From contig CM059971.1 in NCBI GenBank assembly GCA_030490835.1, positions 24,359,817 through 24,423,816 on the forward strand: 64,000 nucleotides of DNA, in the 5' to 3' direction. A program made the translations under genes and the position numbers. Each line of letters opens with the position of its first letter. The first letter of the stretch is position 1. A model generated the notes under the pieces. It worked only from the letters and a program-made list of their open reading frames with translations. It had not been told where the DNA came from and did no database searches. Below, in pieces: positions 45,495-59,483 of this stretch. This stretch comes from Annona cherimola (lineage: Eukaryota; Streptophyta; Magnoliopsida; Magnoliales; Annonaceae).

Positions 45495-46716
45495 TTATCT
45501 CCTTGGTGCTCATTTTATGGGTCCATTTGGGTTAGTAATATATATTAATCTTTGTTGTTCTAACTTGGAAAGCCCAAATCTTGTGTTCCTTGGAACCCAA
45601 ACTAATTTTGCACCACGGTCATATAATTTCTTAAAATTACATTTGTAAGTCTTATGACCCAATTTATTGCAGAAATTACAAGCCATAGGTAATCTTGGAG
45701 TAGGCCTCCAAGTATGCAATGGTTCAATAGTTGGTCTTCTAATCCACTTAAAATTTTTCTTTTGTGGCTTGTATATAGATGCAGTTTTAGTTTGATATTT
45801 CTCAAGTATTTGCACATTTATTTTGCTACTTTCTCCTTGCTCAAATGTATGATATCCAAGACCTCTTTTATGTGTTTGGGAGGTCATATTCAGAAATATT
45901 CTAACATTTTCTCCTGGATTAGAGAACTTAGCTAATGATTCATTTAATGATTCGTTCTCCTTTTTCAGCATATCATTTTCTTCTTTTATTTTGTCTAATT
46001 TCTCTGCAAGTTTACCATTTACAATTATTACTGCATCACATTGTTTCTTCTTAATTGTAAACTTGCTTCCTAATTTCTTCATTTCTTCATACAATGAATC
46101 ATATGCAGTTTGAAGTTCTTCTAATTCAGTACATTTGAGGCAATCTTGAAAAGAAGAATAACTTGACTTAGAATGGGAGAGTTTGGAACTTACTTCTTCA
46201 TTACTTGTGCATTTTGTTGAGGTAGTTTGTTCTTCTTGCTCGATTTATGCCATGCAGCAGATTCTTGCACATTCTTCTACTTCGATTTCATCGGTTGAGG
46301 AGTTACTTGTTGTAGATTCCTCGTCATTCACGTACATGTCTCTTCCTTTGTATCTTTGGAATCTCTTATTGTCCCTTCGATCTTTTCTTTGTTCTTTTAC
46401 TTTGCTTTCTTCGGGAGTTGGACATTGAGCTTGCATATGTCCCGAACCGCCGCATCGATAGCATTTGGTTGATTCTTTCTTCTTTTCTCAGGGAGTTCTA
46501 TCCTTGAAGCTTCTGAAATTTTTTCCTTTCCTCACAAATTTTCTGAAACGTTTTGTGAGTAGGGCGATTTCATCGTCGTTTTGAGAAGAAGAGGAGTCAT
46601 CTGTGTCTTGCGCGGCTTTCAAAGCAATTGCTCTTTTGCCCCTGTGTTGATCTTCATTTCTTCTCTTGATTAGCTCATGTGACATGAGTGAGCTAATTAA
46701 GTCTTCAAGCTTTAAA
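45495..46716 (-). pseudogene. gag: Copia gag C-terminal part with CCHC knuckle
   Basis: Minus frame continuous with pol, with stops at 46488, 46245, 45510 and 45495. From right to left: LEDLISSLMSHELIK (gag core end, about 46700), EIALLTKRFRKFVRKG, a canonical knuckle CYRCGGSGHMQAQC at about 46425-46470 (C-X2-C-X4-H-X4-C intact), an acidic/Ser stretch, a coiled coil (KLDKIKEENDMLKKENES, about 46000) and a second Cys/His word CNFCNKLGHKTYKC at about 45640-45690. Roughly the first third of gag is absent, cut off at 46716/46717 by the start of the second duplication unit. Confidence 0.9.
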
Positions 46717-49634
46717 TTCTCTCTCAGCACTTCTCCCTATAATATTTACTGTAGATAAGATCCGCTCTTATTTTTTGTGTGTGAGGGAGAGAGGGATTAG
46801 ATTTCTCTGATTAAATAGAATCTTTCCCATCATGATTCTAGTAGAAGTGCAATAATACATTGATAGGATTGTGTACGTATCTTTTGTACGCTGGGGTACC
46901 CTTAACTTAAACCCAAATACTACTATTTTAATTAGCATAATTTATGTAAGCAATTTTAACAAGAGAAGCGTACCTTAATATGTCGTAGATTCTATGAGTA
47001 TAAATACATTGAGTCCAAAGCACTTTCCCTTAACATTTCTTCTTATAATACTAGTGATCATTAGGCAAACATAAAATATTCTTATATAAAGACGGACTAA
47101 GACTCTCCTATACTTAAATAAAGTTTTTCCCATCATAACTCAAATAGTACAAAAGTCAACCACTTAATGAGAACTGCTATATTCCATAATATACTTGGCT
47201 TCCACTTTTAGACTGAATCTATATTAAGCTACTTGTAGAATCTAACATTCTCTCACTTCACCTAATCTTTGAATTCAACATTTTGAAAAATTCTTGTATG
47301 ACCTCACTCTCATTTGAAATACATGCTTAATTAATAAATATGCAATTTAATTTTTATACTCAGATTAAGAGAAACTTTCAACATGGATAATGGTGGTTAT
47401 ATACAATTTGGAATACACTTCCTATCATGCTTCATGATATCAACAAACTTAATTAAGTTCTTAATGATGGATTTACAATTACACATATCTTAAAATATCG
47501 ATTACATTCTTAATTATGTCCATGTAATAAAATTCATATTCTTTATATTTCCCAAGAGAGCCTTAGGCACTAAAACCCTTAGCCATGAGATCGTCATCAA
47601 GTCAACACTACTAACATAACTAATCAATATAAAATAATTATTGATCCTTTTTCGCATCAATAGATATATAATATCGATATATTAAATGAAATTAATAAGT
47701 TTCATGTAATTAGAGAAGCAAACCATACAAGAATTGTCATAATAAAACCTTGAGTATACAACTTTAAGTTCAAAAATAGATTTCATCAACTATAATGCAG
47801 GAATTTAAAAAATCCACATATATATAGTTGACTACTTTAATTACTTAGTATCTTATGTGAGACAATAATCTTTAAATCCTTAAAGACAACATATAACTTT
47901 TTTATTGCATTTCATTATTATATTCTTGAATTGCATTGATATCTCATAAGTAATTCCATTGTATAACTAACATGACCCGCATATATTTAAGCATGCATCA
48001 TGCTTTTAAATAATAGGGGTAGTTGAAGTATAGTAAGAAAGAAATGAATAGAAATGATTGAAATGCAGAGGTAAAAAATAAAAATATAGTTATTAATTGA
48101 GCTTGGGAATCTATAATTCCATGGATTCTCATCCCACATTTCTCATGTACATTAACAAAAATGCCCTAACTACAGGAGTCCAAATCATTTACCCCCTCAT
48201 ATAGGCTAATTAATATGGGAATTGTGTGTTTCCCGAGTTAATTGGTGGAAATTGGTGTCTCCATAATGAAAACTTATAAGAGTATCTTAGAAGTTGGGTA
48301 CAAAATCAATTGAAATGGATGAAAATATATACCAATAAAAAACATGCAATAACTAAGATACAAATACAACTAAGCAAGAACAAGAATTTTGACAATAATG
48401 GTACTCAAAATTTTGATATTTGGGTGAAGAATATCGAGCTAAATATGCAATTTCCAACAACAAAATTGATACACAAAGAGGATACAAATACAATAAAAAT
48501 GTTTATATTTTTGGGTAAAATGCAAATGGGACATTTTGGTAATTTTACACATTGAGAGTATTTTTGTAGTTAAGATGTGAGTTTAATAGGTGGACTCAGT
48601 TACTGTAAATCATGGTGCAAGTTTTTTTATGGTATATCATTTGTTTTAATAAAATAGTCTAGATGATGAATGATTTGAGATGTTAAATGTGAAACGTAAT
48701 CATCATAAATGATAATAGGCAATATATGCCCAAAATTTAGAACAATAAATTAGATTTATCAAAAAATATAACTAAATGAATGAAATAATTCAGCTCGTTT
48801 TACAAATTTTATTTACTTTATGGATTTTACAGTTTATATAAAATTCATGGGGATGATGAGTTATATAAGTTATTCATCTTCATTTTTCCCTATTAAATGT
48901 ATTTTACATGTTATTTGAGTATTGCGGAAAATGTGCATATATACGTAATTGATAGTTTTTGGACGTTTTATGAATTTTACAAAATATATTGTTTTTTATA
49001 CAATTGTTTAATGACATAGACAAGTTATATAGTTTTGACATCTTATATAAGATTTATGATGTTTTATTTTCACAAATTATATGGGCAATATAGATTTTAC
49101 GAAAATAGTATAAAATCATAAACTCATATATATATATATATTATGACTTTTACAGATTATTCAAATTCTAAGGAACTGGTTCAATGTATTTTACAGATTA
49201 TTTATATAATCTGCAAGCGTGAAATGAAAATTATAAAAATATTAAATAATAAATTTTACAAGCTTTTTAAAATTTTATTAAATTCTTAAATTAAACATGT
49301 AATTTAGTTAATATATTTGGTGAACTCAATAACTTCAATTTACATGATCACTTATTGAATAATTACAAAATAATCTCTATACATTATAATTTTGTAAGTT
49401 AAACTCTCATGGTTCATTTTTTACAATAATAAAGCTTATTTCACAAATAATTCAATATTTGTCATATAAATATTCAATAATGACAAGTTATTTTCAAATG
49501 CACTAAAAATTATGGTAAAGTTAAAAGTAGATTTTATAAAATACATGCATTGAACCTATTAATCATGAGAAGTAGTCAATGTGGTAAAGTGCATAGAGCA
49601 ATCATCTATTGCCAACTGTCATCCTCTCTCATTA

Positions 49635-51291
49635 TTTTTATGTTTTAATATTGTTAGTCTCAAAATTTTCAAGCACCAAATTAATTAACCTCAACTTTAT
49701 TTTGTGGAAATTTTATCCGGCATCCCATCTTATTGATCCAAAAATAATTATAATGAAAAAATTTATGTATTGTCCACATGAGAGCATTAATTAGTGACCA
49801 ATTTTAATTACTCATTAAGTAAGTAATTTTACTTTCAATATAAGTAGTATTGAAATTAATAAATACCAAATAAATTATTGCACAATTTTTTTGGCATCTT
49901 AAATCATTGACCCAAAAATAATTATAGTTAAGAAAAAATAGAAAAATGTTAACATAAGAACATTATTTGACAGTAATTTGAATTATTTGTATTGGATGTA
50001 ATTATATTTTAACAGCAATGGTATCAAAATTTTTAAGTATTGAATAAATTGGTTACAAAAAGTTTATTCTGTAGTCTGTATGGTTGAACTAAAAAATAAT
50101 TACAGTCGAGAAAGAAATAGTGTAATATACATACAAGAATATTATTTTTTGAGTAATTTGGATTATGCTATTTTATGAGTAATTTGGATTATGCTGCTAA
50201 AGTAATTTATTTCTTAACAAAGGCAGTATAAAAATTATTTAGTATCAAAAAATTACTTGTACAAATTTTAATTCGCACTTCATGTTGTTGACCCAAAAAA
50301 TTTAATCTGGAAGAAAATATTAGAAAGTTCATGTGAGAATATTACTTAATAGGTAATTGTAATGATATGTCACAAAAGTAATTTTATTGAATAGGTACAA
50401 AATAAGTACTAAATGCTATAACAAATTATAATAAATTAATCAATCAAAAAGAATGTGTCAATATGAATTTATTATTTTTATTTTTAACATGGTTGGTGGC
50501 AAAAATTTTATGCATTGAATAAATTAGTGAGGTTCATTTTGCTCGATTTTCTTTACACCTTGTATCATAGAGCTAAAAATAATTATAATTTCAAATAATT
50601 TGTATGATATCCAAACGAGAGTTAATTACTATGTAATTTTAATTTCTTAACCTGCTAGTAATGTTCTTTTTGGTTTTGAAATTATTAAGCACCTAATAAA
50701 CTAATAATATAAATTGTATACGGCACCCTATATTGTTGACTTGAAAGTAATTACATTAGAGACAAAAATAGTGTAATGTTTTATTTAATAGTAATTTGAA
50801 TTATTTATCCTAAAAGTAATTTTTTTAGTAAGGATGGTATTAAAATCATCAAGCTTCGAATAAACTAGTTGTACAAATTTTATTTGACACATTGCATTGT
50901 TGACCCCATAATAAATAATTTGTGTAATAATCAATGGAAATATTATTATTTAAATTATTTTGTCATATAAGTAATTTTATTTGTAATAGGGTAGTATCAA
51001 AATTATTAAGCACTAAATAAATTACTCAAACAAAGTTTATTCCACAACTATATCATTTACCCAAAAAATAAATATATTCAAAAAGAAATTAATATAATAA
51101 TAATGTAAATAGATTAATTAATGGGTAATTTTAATGCTTTATTTTAATAATAAACATTTCATTAAAATAAATGAGTCAGTGTAGATCTAATATTTTTATT
51201 TTCTAACAAAGTTGGTCTCAATATTTTTAAGCATTTGATAATGATAATTATTATAAATTAGTGAAGTTTATTTTGCACATTATACTCCACA
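49635..51291. repeat. Diverged tandem array (copy B)
   Basis: Same nine-unit array as 20985-22640, shifted by 28650. One extra base occurs near its right end (GATAATGATAATTATT against GATAATATAATTATT). Unit-to-unit divergence inside the array is far greater than the divergence between the two copies, so the array predates the duplication. Confidence 0.75.
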
Positions 51292-52423
51292 CCTCAAATC
51301 GTAGAGAGCAAAAAATAAAAAGAGGATCACAAAAAGAATACTGCAAAAGAACAGAAGGAAAAAAGCATTATGTTCAACTATAAATTTACAAAGTGTGCGT
51401 GCTTATGATTTTTTTGTCAACCAAGATCTCCAACTTATCGAACATTCCAATGAAACCAAATATAAAGAGAAAAAAAGAAAATTAGTAATCATATCTCCTC
51501 TCAAAATCATTTGAAACTATAGAAAGCCAGTAAAATTTCTTTGTTTTCACTAACTTATCCATTGACTTCATTGTTATCTAGTAGGCTCGCATATTCAAAC
51601 CAACACCTTGTCCATGAGCTAAAACATGAGTTGATTTCACTAATGGCCAAACCCATCTTCATGCATTTTGGAACGACAAATCTAAAGAACAGAGGCCAAA
51701 TACATATATGGGCCAAAATCGAGATTAAGCACAAAATAATATTAATAATAAAGAAAAAACATAAGAAAATACTGATTGACCACTAACTATAAAAGTCAAT
51801 CAAACAAAAACAAAGGGAATAAAACCCAAAAGACACCAATCCACCTTCAAAATGACAACAAACAAACAAACAAAACAAACGAAGGGGTGGAAAAAGCACA
51901 ACCCACTAGGAAAAAAAAAGAAAAATAAAGGAAGAACATAAGTACCTCAAGGACAAGATTTAATATTCACTTAAGAAAAAAGTAAGAAATTTTAGTAAAT
52001 CCATTTCCATGGACAATTCTTATAGAGAAACAAAATACAAAATATAAGATTTTTAAATGATTTTAGAAAAATATGAGACCCAAGTCAAAAAAGCTCTAAA
52101 CCAAACTCCAAACCTAACAAAACTACTAATCAATTAAAAATACATTCAATTTATAGCATGCTAATTAAATTTTTCTAAAAAAATCTAATCTTCATCTCAT
52201 AGTTTAACAGAAACAAATCAATAGAATGAAGAACAAAGATATAAATTACAAGCTGTCCATTCAACTGAATGGACAATGTGAAGTGACGACAGATATGTTC
52301 TCTGCTGCAAGGATTAACACCAGAGCCTCCGTCTCCTTGGCCTCTCTCTGGAATTTCTATTACCAACCCACTACCACTTCACATAGTCTATAATCCATAC
52401 ATGAATGTTGAAAATCACTCTAA

Positions 52424-52695
52424 GGGGACATTTGGTAATCGGGTGTGGGAAATGTGGGAAGGAAATGGTGGGAGCACAGGTATCGAGGCACCTCATTAAT
52501 CAATCAATCATCATATTTTTTCACTTTTACCCATATATTTTAATCATTTTCTCTATCAACTACCTTCCAACAAACCTATTTATTTCAACTTTACCCCTAT
52601 CATTTCATATCAATCACACAATTTCTAAAATATTTCATTTTCTATTCCCACCAAATACCACATTTTCCACAACTTTTACATCCCTAAACGTCCCC
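52424..52695. mobile_element. PIF/Harbinger-type MITE (copy B)
   Basis: Copy of 23773-24044 with TAA duplications at 52421-52423 and 52696-52698; one substitution seen (AATATTTCA against AATATTCCA). It was carried along by the large duplication rather than inserted independently, since its flanks match too. Confidence 0.85.
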
Positions 52696-52974
52696 TAAGT
52701 TCAGCTACAAGGCAGCCAAATTTTGTTTGGCTAATTTTAGAACTATTTAGTATGGGTGCATTGGAATCATTCAAACTTGAAAAACAATGCTTTTCACCTA
52801 CCAGAATTTGGCATGAAATAGCAATTGCTTTAAACTTGAAATACAATGCATTGGCAACAACTGCCTTCTTAAGCTCTCAAAGTCATAACCATTTTCTCAA
52901 CACTAGTTGAAACAATCATTTTTAAAAAAAAATTTCACTCTACATCTCATTGAACCAATTGGATTCGCAAGCCG

Positions 52975-53012
52975 ATGGCATCAATTGTTAAATTGATGCC
53001 ATGTCATGGCAT
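52975..53012. repeat. Perfect hairpin present only in copy B
   Basis: ATGGCATCAATT (52975-52986), loop GTTA, then AATTGATGCCAT (52991-53002): 12-bp perfect arms. It is bounded by direct repeats ATGGCAT at 52975 and 53006. Copy A has a single ATGGCAT (24324-24330) and lacks the 31 bp between them, as expected from slippage deletion of the hairpin. Confidence 0.9.
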
Positions 53013-53440
53013 GATTCTAAACCCCCCACAATCTAAGATTAGAATTTTTACATCATTCATCGAAATAAAAATCAGTTGGGCTAATGTAGTTGCCTACAAT
53101 GTTTTGGGAGGTCCTGGAATTGATAGTTGACAAAGTAATTTATTTTTATAGTATTTCAACTATAGCTTGAATTGAGTTGAATGAAGATTAAAAGGAAAAG
53201 CACTAAACCAACAACTTCAATCAAGAAAGAACCGACCTAGAGGAATAGAAAACCAAAAACCTTAAGATGAAATGCTCAAGCTCTTTTTCTTTCCCTTAAT
53301 CCCAAAATTAAGCGAAGTTAAATCACGGTAATCGAACTTCATCTTCACGACATTCGAGCACTTTCAGCTAAGAAGAAATTTGCAAGGGAGATAATGAATG
53401 TGACATCGATAGCTTGATAACCCTCATGCCAATATGCCAT

Positions 53441-55464
53441 TCATTTGATGCTCGGCCTATCTTCCCACCTAATGCTCAATGCAAGATCTGCAAATACACA
53501 CATTTTTTAGTCATACTCAAGAAAAGAACCAACAGCTACAACTAGACATTGGAAAATTGGTTGTTTTTTCCTCTCCTGCAAAATGATAATAACTTTTCAT
53601 GATCATTTTTAAAAAAAATCCCAAATCAAACAGGGACATTTACATACCTGGTGTCCTACGCAAATGCCCAACATTTTCTTATGCATGGAATCTAATCTCT
53701 TGAGCAGTGGCATGAGCTTGCAGATCCAACAAAATCTGATATACAACTCTTTTATATAAATTGCACACATCCACACAGCATTTGAATAAATACAAGGCGG
53801 ACTTATGTGGCCACATGAATCAAATAGCTGTAACAAAAAAAATTAGACGAGCAAATTATTAAAAACATTTTTAAACAAGTTGACTGTACAGATCCTTCCT
53901 ATTTCTAACATATGGATTCCCACATGCTAAAAGCCTAGCCCATTTAAATGGCTGACTTGCAAGGCCAACAAATGCTCATAAAAACCATAATCTAATTTGC
54001 CTATGTGCAAAGCTACAAAAATGGCAGTGAAACGACCAACGAGTCTTAAAAAAACAAACCATAAGCAATTTAACACATCAGATGTCGAATGTCAAAACTT
54101 CCTACTAAACCATCATAGTTTACAGGTGTAGCGAATGATTCCATGCTTATTGTTGTCAAACTCCACTATGCCATTCAAGATGCAATTTAACTAACGGTCA
54201 CCAGCAAAAGATCAAATATTAGAGATGCTCATTGGTATGATAGATCTAAAATTCTTCCTTTTGTTATCGACCTAAACTGAATGGAGAAGAAATTTAAATT
54301 ATTTGAGAATAGAATTTCTGAACTCCGAATTAACCTATGCTATCCATTGATATGCACTACAGACAAATTAAAACCAAAGGACTTGACACATACCAAAGGA
54401 CATTAGGAGTGCAACTTGGGCTCATGAAACTTGGGTTCACCTCGACCCTAACCCTAACCCTAACTCTATTTGTAAAATCTAAATCCTAACCCTATTTTTG
54501 AAAATCAAGTTCGGGTTGAGTTTCAGGTTAGGATTTATGTTGATAAATTTACATTTTATTTAAAAGTGATAAGTTTAGAATTTCATATGAATAAATAATA
54601 ATAACAAATCAGGTACGTAAACATAATAATATATAATCAAATTACATTTTTTTTTTAAAATAGTAATACAAAGAATATTTTAAGAAAAAAATTAACATCA
54701 AAAATAAGATAAATGAAGAAAATTAATGAGTGTAAATGTAAATGATAGAAATAAAAATAAATATAAATGAAAATAATATACTTTATTTATAATAAAATTA
54801 TAATATATCAAACATGTATTCAAATATAAATATAATAGCATAAAATACGAAGAATATAAAGAAATTTTTTTAAATAGTATGTATATTATATATTTTATAA
54901 TAAAAATAAAAGGGAAGATCAGGCTTGGGTTCTTTGGATTCGAGTTCACTTGAACCCTAACCCTATCATATTTACAAATTAGGTTCATCGGGCTCGGGTT
55001 CTACGGGTTCAGGTTACGAAAAAGCAAGTTTCAACACCATTGAAAATTGGGTTCGGCGGGCCGGTTTCGGATTCAACCCGGCCTAAGTTGCACCCCTAAA
55101 GGACATGACACATACCAAAAGACAACACAAAAGCAACACCAAATACATTTATTAAATTGCACCAAAAGAATGGCGCCTAACTTGCATGGTCACGTCTAAT
55201 TGGAATATTATCAATATAGACCATGTTTGCTGAAACTTGTTAAATTAAATTGCGATACCATCATTACAAACCAAATTTTATGAAACTTGCTCAACTGAAT
55301 TGAGATTATCAACATACTTCTTGAAAGCTGTTGAAATTAACTAAAATATAAAATTAGAGTGCTTTACATCTGTAGATGGAATGGAAATTGTTCCATGGTT
55401 GGTGTGCTCATGTGTGATGTGGAGAGTGTAGCAGATTTATCAAAGCTTTTAGCAGGACATGGAC
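53441..55464 (-). other. Exon-like segments of an unidentified gene (copy B)
   Basis: Equivalent of 24759-26783: segments at 53441-53487, 53648-53827 and 55368-55464 with the same splice-like borders. The 60-codon segment remains open; one silent-looking change (TTAAGC to TTGAGC at about 53701) was seen. A 1-bp deletion lies just outside the segment on its donor side. I see no other change inside the three segments, but I compared them only by eye. Function unknown. Confidence 0.35.
54404..55098. mobile_element. Non-autonomous hAT element (copy B)
   Basis: Copy of 25723-26417 with the same AAGGACAT duplications. Differences seen include ACCCTAACCCTAACCC against ACCCTAACTCTAACCC near the left end, so copy B has the longer perfect CCCTAA run, and a G/A change in TTCGGGTTGAG. 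Confidence 0.92.
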
Positions 55465-57798
55465 CTGCGAGCGAAATTTCACATATGCTTTCAGATAAAA
55501 AGCCAAACAGTCAATGATTTTTGCCTAATTGAGTAAACACAATATCAGGCTTTGGAATTAGGAAGAGTCAAAGAGAAGGGTTTGGATGAACAACGAGTTA
55601 TTGATGGTTTGAGTGTAGGAGAAGGTTTCTAGTGATTATGAACATCTATTTTCCAAGCAATGACCAGACAACCGATATTATCACATTGAATCAAAAATGC
55701 CACCTGCATGGCTTTAGAAGTGTTATGCTTAAATGCCAATAAAAATGTCCTGATTAATGCTAGAGTGAGCAAGAATTGGTTCCAAGTTGCATTTGGGTGG
55801 TTTTTGATGCTTCTCTTAAACGGGGTCCAAGCATATGAGGAGGAACTAATGAGATCCCGGTGCCAAAATAGAGGACTAAACTGATTTGATTACTATGAAT
55901 TGGCAAATGATCCCTTACTGAGATGTTGTTTATCTTTAAATTCTAGAAATGAATGGAAAAATGCTTTAAGCTTAACTTCAGTAGGCTAATCCTCTTTATT
56001 GTGATCCTGTAATATATGGTCCCAAAAATAGTATATCCAATTTGGCAGCTTAAGTGGCAAGTTTGACTTGTTGACAGTTGAAGTTTTGACCCGTAGAAAT
56101 TCATGGTGAAATTACTATTTTTAGAAAATAGTGGTAGAAGAGAAAATATTTTATTCTCCTCTTGTAGGTGGGCCCCATATTCCAACAAATCCACATGATT
56201 TTCCAAATATTCTCCCATTTAAATTTCTTTCCATTTCTATACATTTTTATTCGTGAGTAGGATTTGAGCAAAGGAGAGCTAGCTTTTGAAAGAAGGATTT
56301 TCGTTTGTGCAAGTAATGTAAGTAGATAGATTTTTATTTATTGAGAAATTTCATAGAAATTTATTTAGAGTTTCTTGTAATTATAAACTTGAGAATTTTT
56401 GTGGTAATCTAAAATTTGTATGCATAGATTGTGTTAAATGGTGGGTTTAAGAATGAGATTTTTTTCAATATTGTTAAATCCACAAATATTTAATATTAAT
56501 TCTCAAATTAGATCTATGTTAACAAAATATATGAGCCTAATATAATTTTTCTGAAAAAGTCTGGGTGTATATTACTGCTGCACCCAACATAGAAACGGAG
56601 GAGGAATCCGTGCTTTTTTCTTTTTTTGTTAATTTTATAAAAGTCCCTCAACAAATACAAAATTGTAGATGAGTTCAGTTGGGGAAAATTGCAAAAAAGA
56701 AAGCCTTTCCTTGGGTACTGGGCTTGATTTGACCAGCCTAGAAATTTTTTGGGCCTTATATCAACTGGATCATGACTAGTAGAAGTGGTCTAGCCTGGAG
56801 CCCAAATACAGGTGGACTAGGCCTGGAGAGTACATCCGAAGCTCCAGTGGACTTATTGAATCTAACAGAATAGTTTTGTCAAAGCCCAGGTAGACTCGAG
56901 CCCAACCAGAAGCCAGAGTAGGGTTAGCAGGCCTGTTCAGGAGTCGGCCCACAAGCCAAGGCCTGGCTGTGCCACATGGTGTGTTTTAAGTAGTCAAATA
57001 TGTTTTCTTCGTATCTTTTGATCCTAAACTTTGACTTGGATGATCCAATAGTTTTTTTATATTTTTTGATATTCCAAATCTCCTAGATGGATTAGATTTG
57101 TCATCAGAGATCATGATGATAAAATTTTGGTGTGCGGCATTATGATAAGTGGTAATCACTATTTTGTAACCTACCTAATATTCAATTTCACATGTTTATA
57201 TGTTTGCTTAGTAGATGAATTAACTAAACTACATTTTGGGATAATTAGAAGAGTATATAGACATTGTCACATTTTAGATAATTTAAAAACGCAAATATAC
57301 TCATTATACGTTTTACTTTCAACTTACTAAATTTTACTCACTTTTAGTATTTTAAATTGTTCCACAAATAAATTTGTGGGTGGGTAATGATGGCTTTATC
57401 TATAGAGCATGCATTTTATTATTTATTTAAATTTTGAACTTGATTATGGATTATAATAAATTTAGATAACATTTACTAACATTGGATTGTTTTGGTTTAT
57501 CACTTTAATGCAAATTATTAAATTTTTCTTCCTTTTGTGCATGTATCATGATTTAAACTTGGCCTAACACATGATGGATCTTGGAAGATAACTTCCGAGC
57601 TCAAATCTAATTTGCAAATGCTGGTTTTAAGCTTGGGACATTAGAGACCTCTTTAGCGCTTTCATACACACTTAACTGCTAGAGACAGAAATTGCTAAGA
57701 AGTTCTCCCCGCATTTGCCCGATTGGCGACTGGGTCGTGCTCGGAGCAGGGTGGCGAGTGGTAGTAGGTTTGAGATGGAGATTACAGTGTGAGCTCTG

Positions 57799-58968
57799 GT
57801 GGTGGGTGCAGGGGGAAGAAGCAAGTGTGCCTGTCAGTCGGAAGACCATAACGAACAAAGTGCAGCGGAGAGGATGAACCCATATGAGGCGGACCTTCTT
57901 GGCAAGGAACTTCAAACCATGGCCATTTCAGCCGGCGAAATGAGGAAGATTCAACCATGTGAGAATGCGGCTATGCTATGCTTGATTTGGACATCGAAGA
58001 CATACAACAGGGAGATGTTTAAGGCGATGATGAGAAAGCTGTGGAGAATAACAGGTCAATTTCACTTCGTTGAGATGGGAGATAATCTGTTCAAGGTCAC
58101 TTTTACAGTGCAGGCGGATAAGGAGAGAATTATGGCAGGTGGGCCGTGGCTATTCGACAGGCGTCTTATCCTCCTTCAAGACCTCCGAGAAGAGACAGAC
58201 TATTCCTAAGTGGTGCTTGTAAAAACTCCCAGATGGCTTCACATTTCTGGAATTCCTTACATTGTGGATAAAAACCAATTGGGGCAGAAAATTAGAAATT
58301 CTTTTGAGCATATGGATGAAGACGTGACAACGGAAATAGAAGTAAAGATCAAGGTAATGGTGGACTGCCGGGAACCACTGAGGAGGGGCGTGTTCATCCA
58401 GGTGGGAACTCAGCAACGAAGATGGGTGAGTTTCCAATATGAAAAATTGTCAATCTTCTACTACTACTGTGGTGTTTTGGGGCATGCATACAAGGACTGC
58501 CCAGTCCTCACATCGAAGGAGATGCAGCTGGTTGAAGTAGATATGTCGTATGGAAGCTGCTTGAGAGTGGGGGCAAGGCCTATGAGACCGAGAACTGTGG
58601 CTGATCAGGGAAACAGGGTGCCGTCGACGAAGTACTTAGGGAATACAACACGGAAACAACAAGACAGTCAATCAAAGGATGCAATCCTATGGGAAGGTGG
58701 AGGAGATGGGCAAATACAAATGGAAGATTTCGAGGGTCGGAACTACATAGCGAGGACTGCTTTCTCTGAGCAAATAACGGCTTTCTCCAAGCAACCGACT
58801 GCCATCTCCGATCAGGTGCTACCTTCTGTGGGCCAACAGCAGGCGGTCCCCAATGACAGAGGAGAGGAGCGGGTAAATGCGGGTTCACTTTCCTCATCAA
58901 CAAGGGCTGGCAACAGCGGGGACAGACACTGCAAGTGGCATGACTCCCAACGGATTGAAGGAACTTAA
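57799..58968 (+). pseudogene. LINE ORF1 pseudogene (copy B)
   Basis: Same DUF4283 domain, in-frame TAA (58207-58209) and Tyr-substituted zinc knuckle as in copy A. Two substitutions were seen near the start: GTGAGTGCAG to GTGGGTGCAG, and GCTATTCTA to GCTATGCTA (Ile to Met). Confidence 0.85.
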
Positions 58969-59483
58969 GGACTAATACTCAAGGGGGCAAACGTAGCTGC
59001 CTTTTCACCCACGAAAGCTAAGGGGAGGGTGTCAAGGGAGGGAACAGCAGTGCAATCAGTAGGGGAAGGGGTTTATTGGATACCACAGCCGGTGGGGCAG
59101 ACCATCTAGCAGGAAGAGGAGGAAGAAGGGCTGCAGCATGAGGAGGAGAATAGGGGGGTTTCCTAATGAGTGGGGGAGAAGAATGGGGATCTTGACAAAG
59201 CTAAAGGGGAAGGAGACTAGGGGCGAATGGGGGTCAATCACCATCTTGTTGTAATGAAGTGGGGCTCAGTTTTCTACAAGGAGAGATACATGGCTGATTT
59301 GCTGCCCAAATGACCAAGGGGGAAAGGAAAACCTCAAACCCAACTGCTAATGGGGAGGGAAGGGCTACAAGGGAGTAGAGGACGATGGAAGAAGAGGGCA
59401 AGGGGATTGGAAGATACTACTAACTATGGGCCAAGTGGAGGCACGGGGGGGGATCTGCTAAGAGAGGGATAGAGCTTGATCAA

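Larger units (their letters stand above)
32534..46716 (-). mobile_element. SIRE/Maximus-type Ty1/copia element, minus strand, nested and truncated
   Basis: Reading right to left: gag (46716-45510), protease-integrase (45494-43842), RT (43841-43146), RNase H (37509-36767), an extra ORF (36211-34562), polypurine tract (34296-34280) and the 3' LTR (34279-32534). That order is copia, and the extra ORF after RNase H is typical of the SIRE/Maximus lineage. It inserted into the LINE ORF2. A 5.6-kb TG...CA element (37510-43145) splits pol between RT and RNase H. The 5' LTR and gag start are missing because the second duplication unit begins abruptly at 46717. Numerous in-frame stops show that it is inactive. 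Confidence 0.93.
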
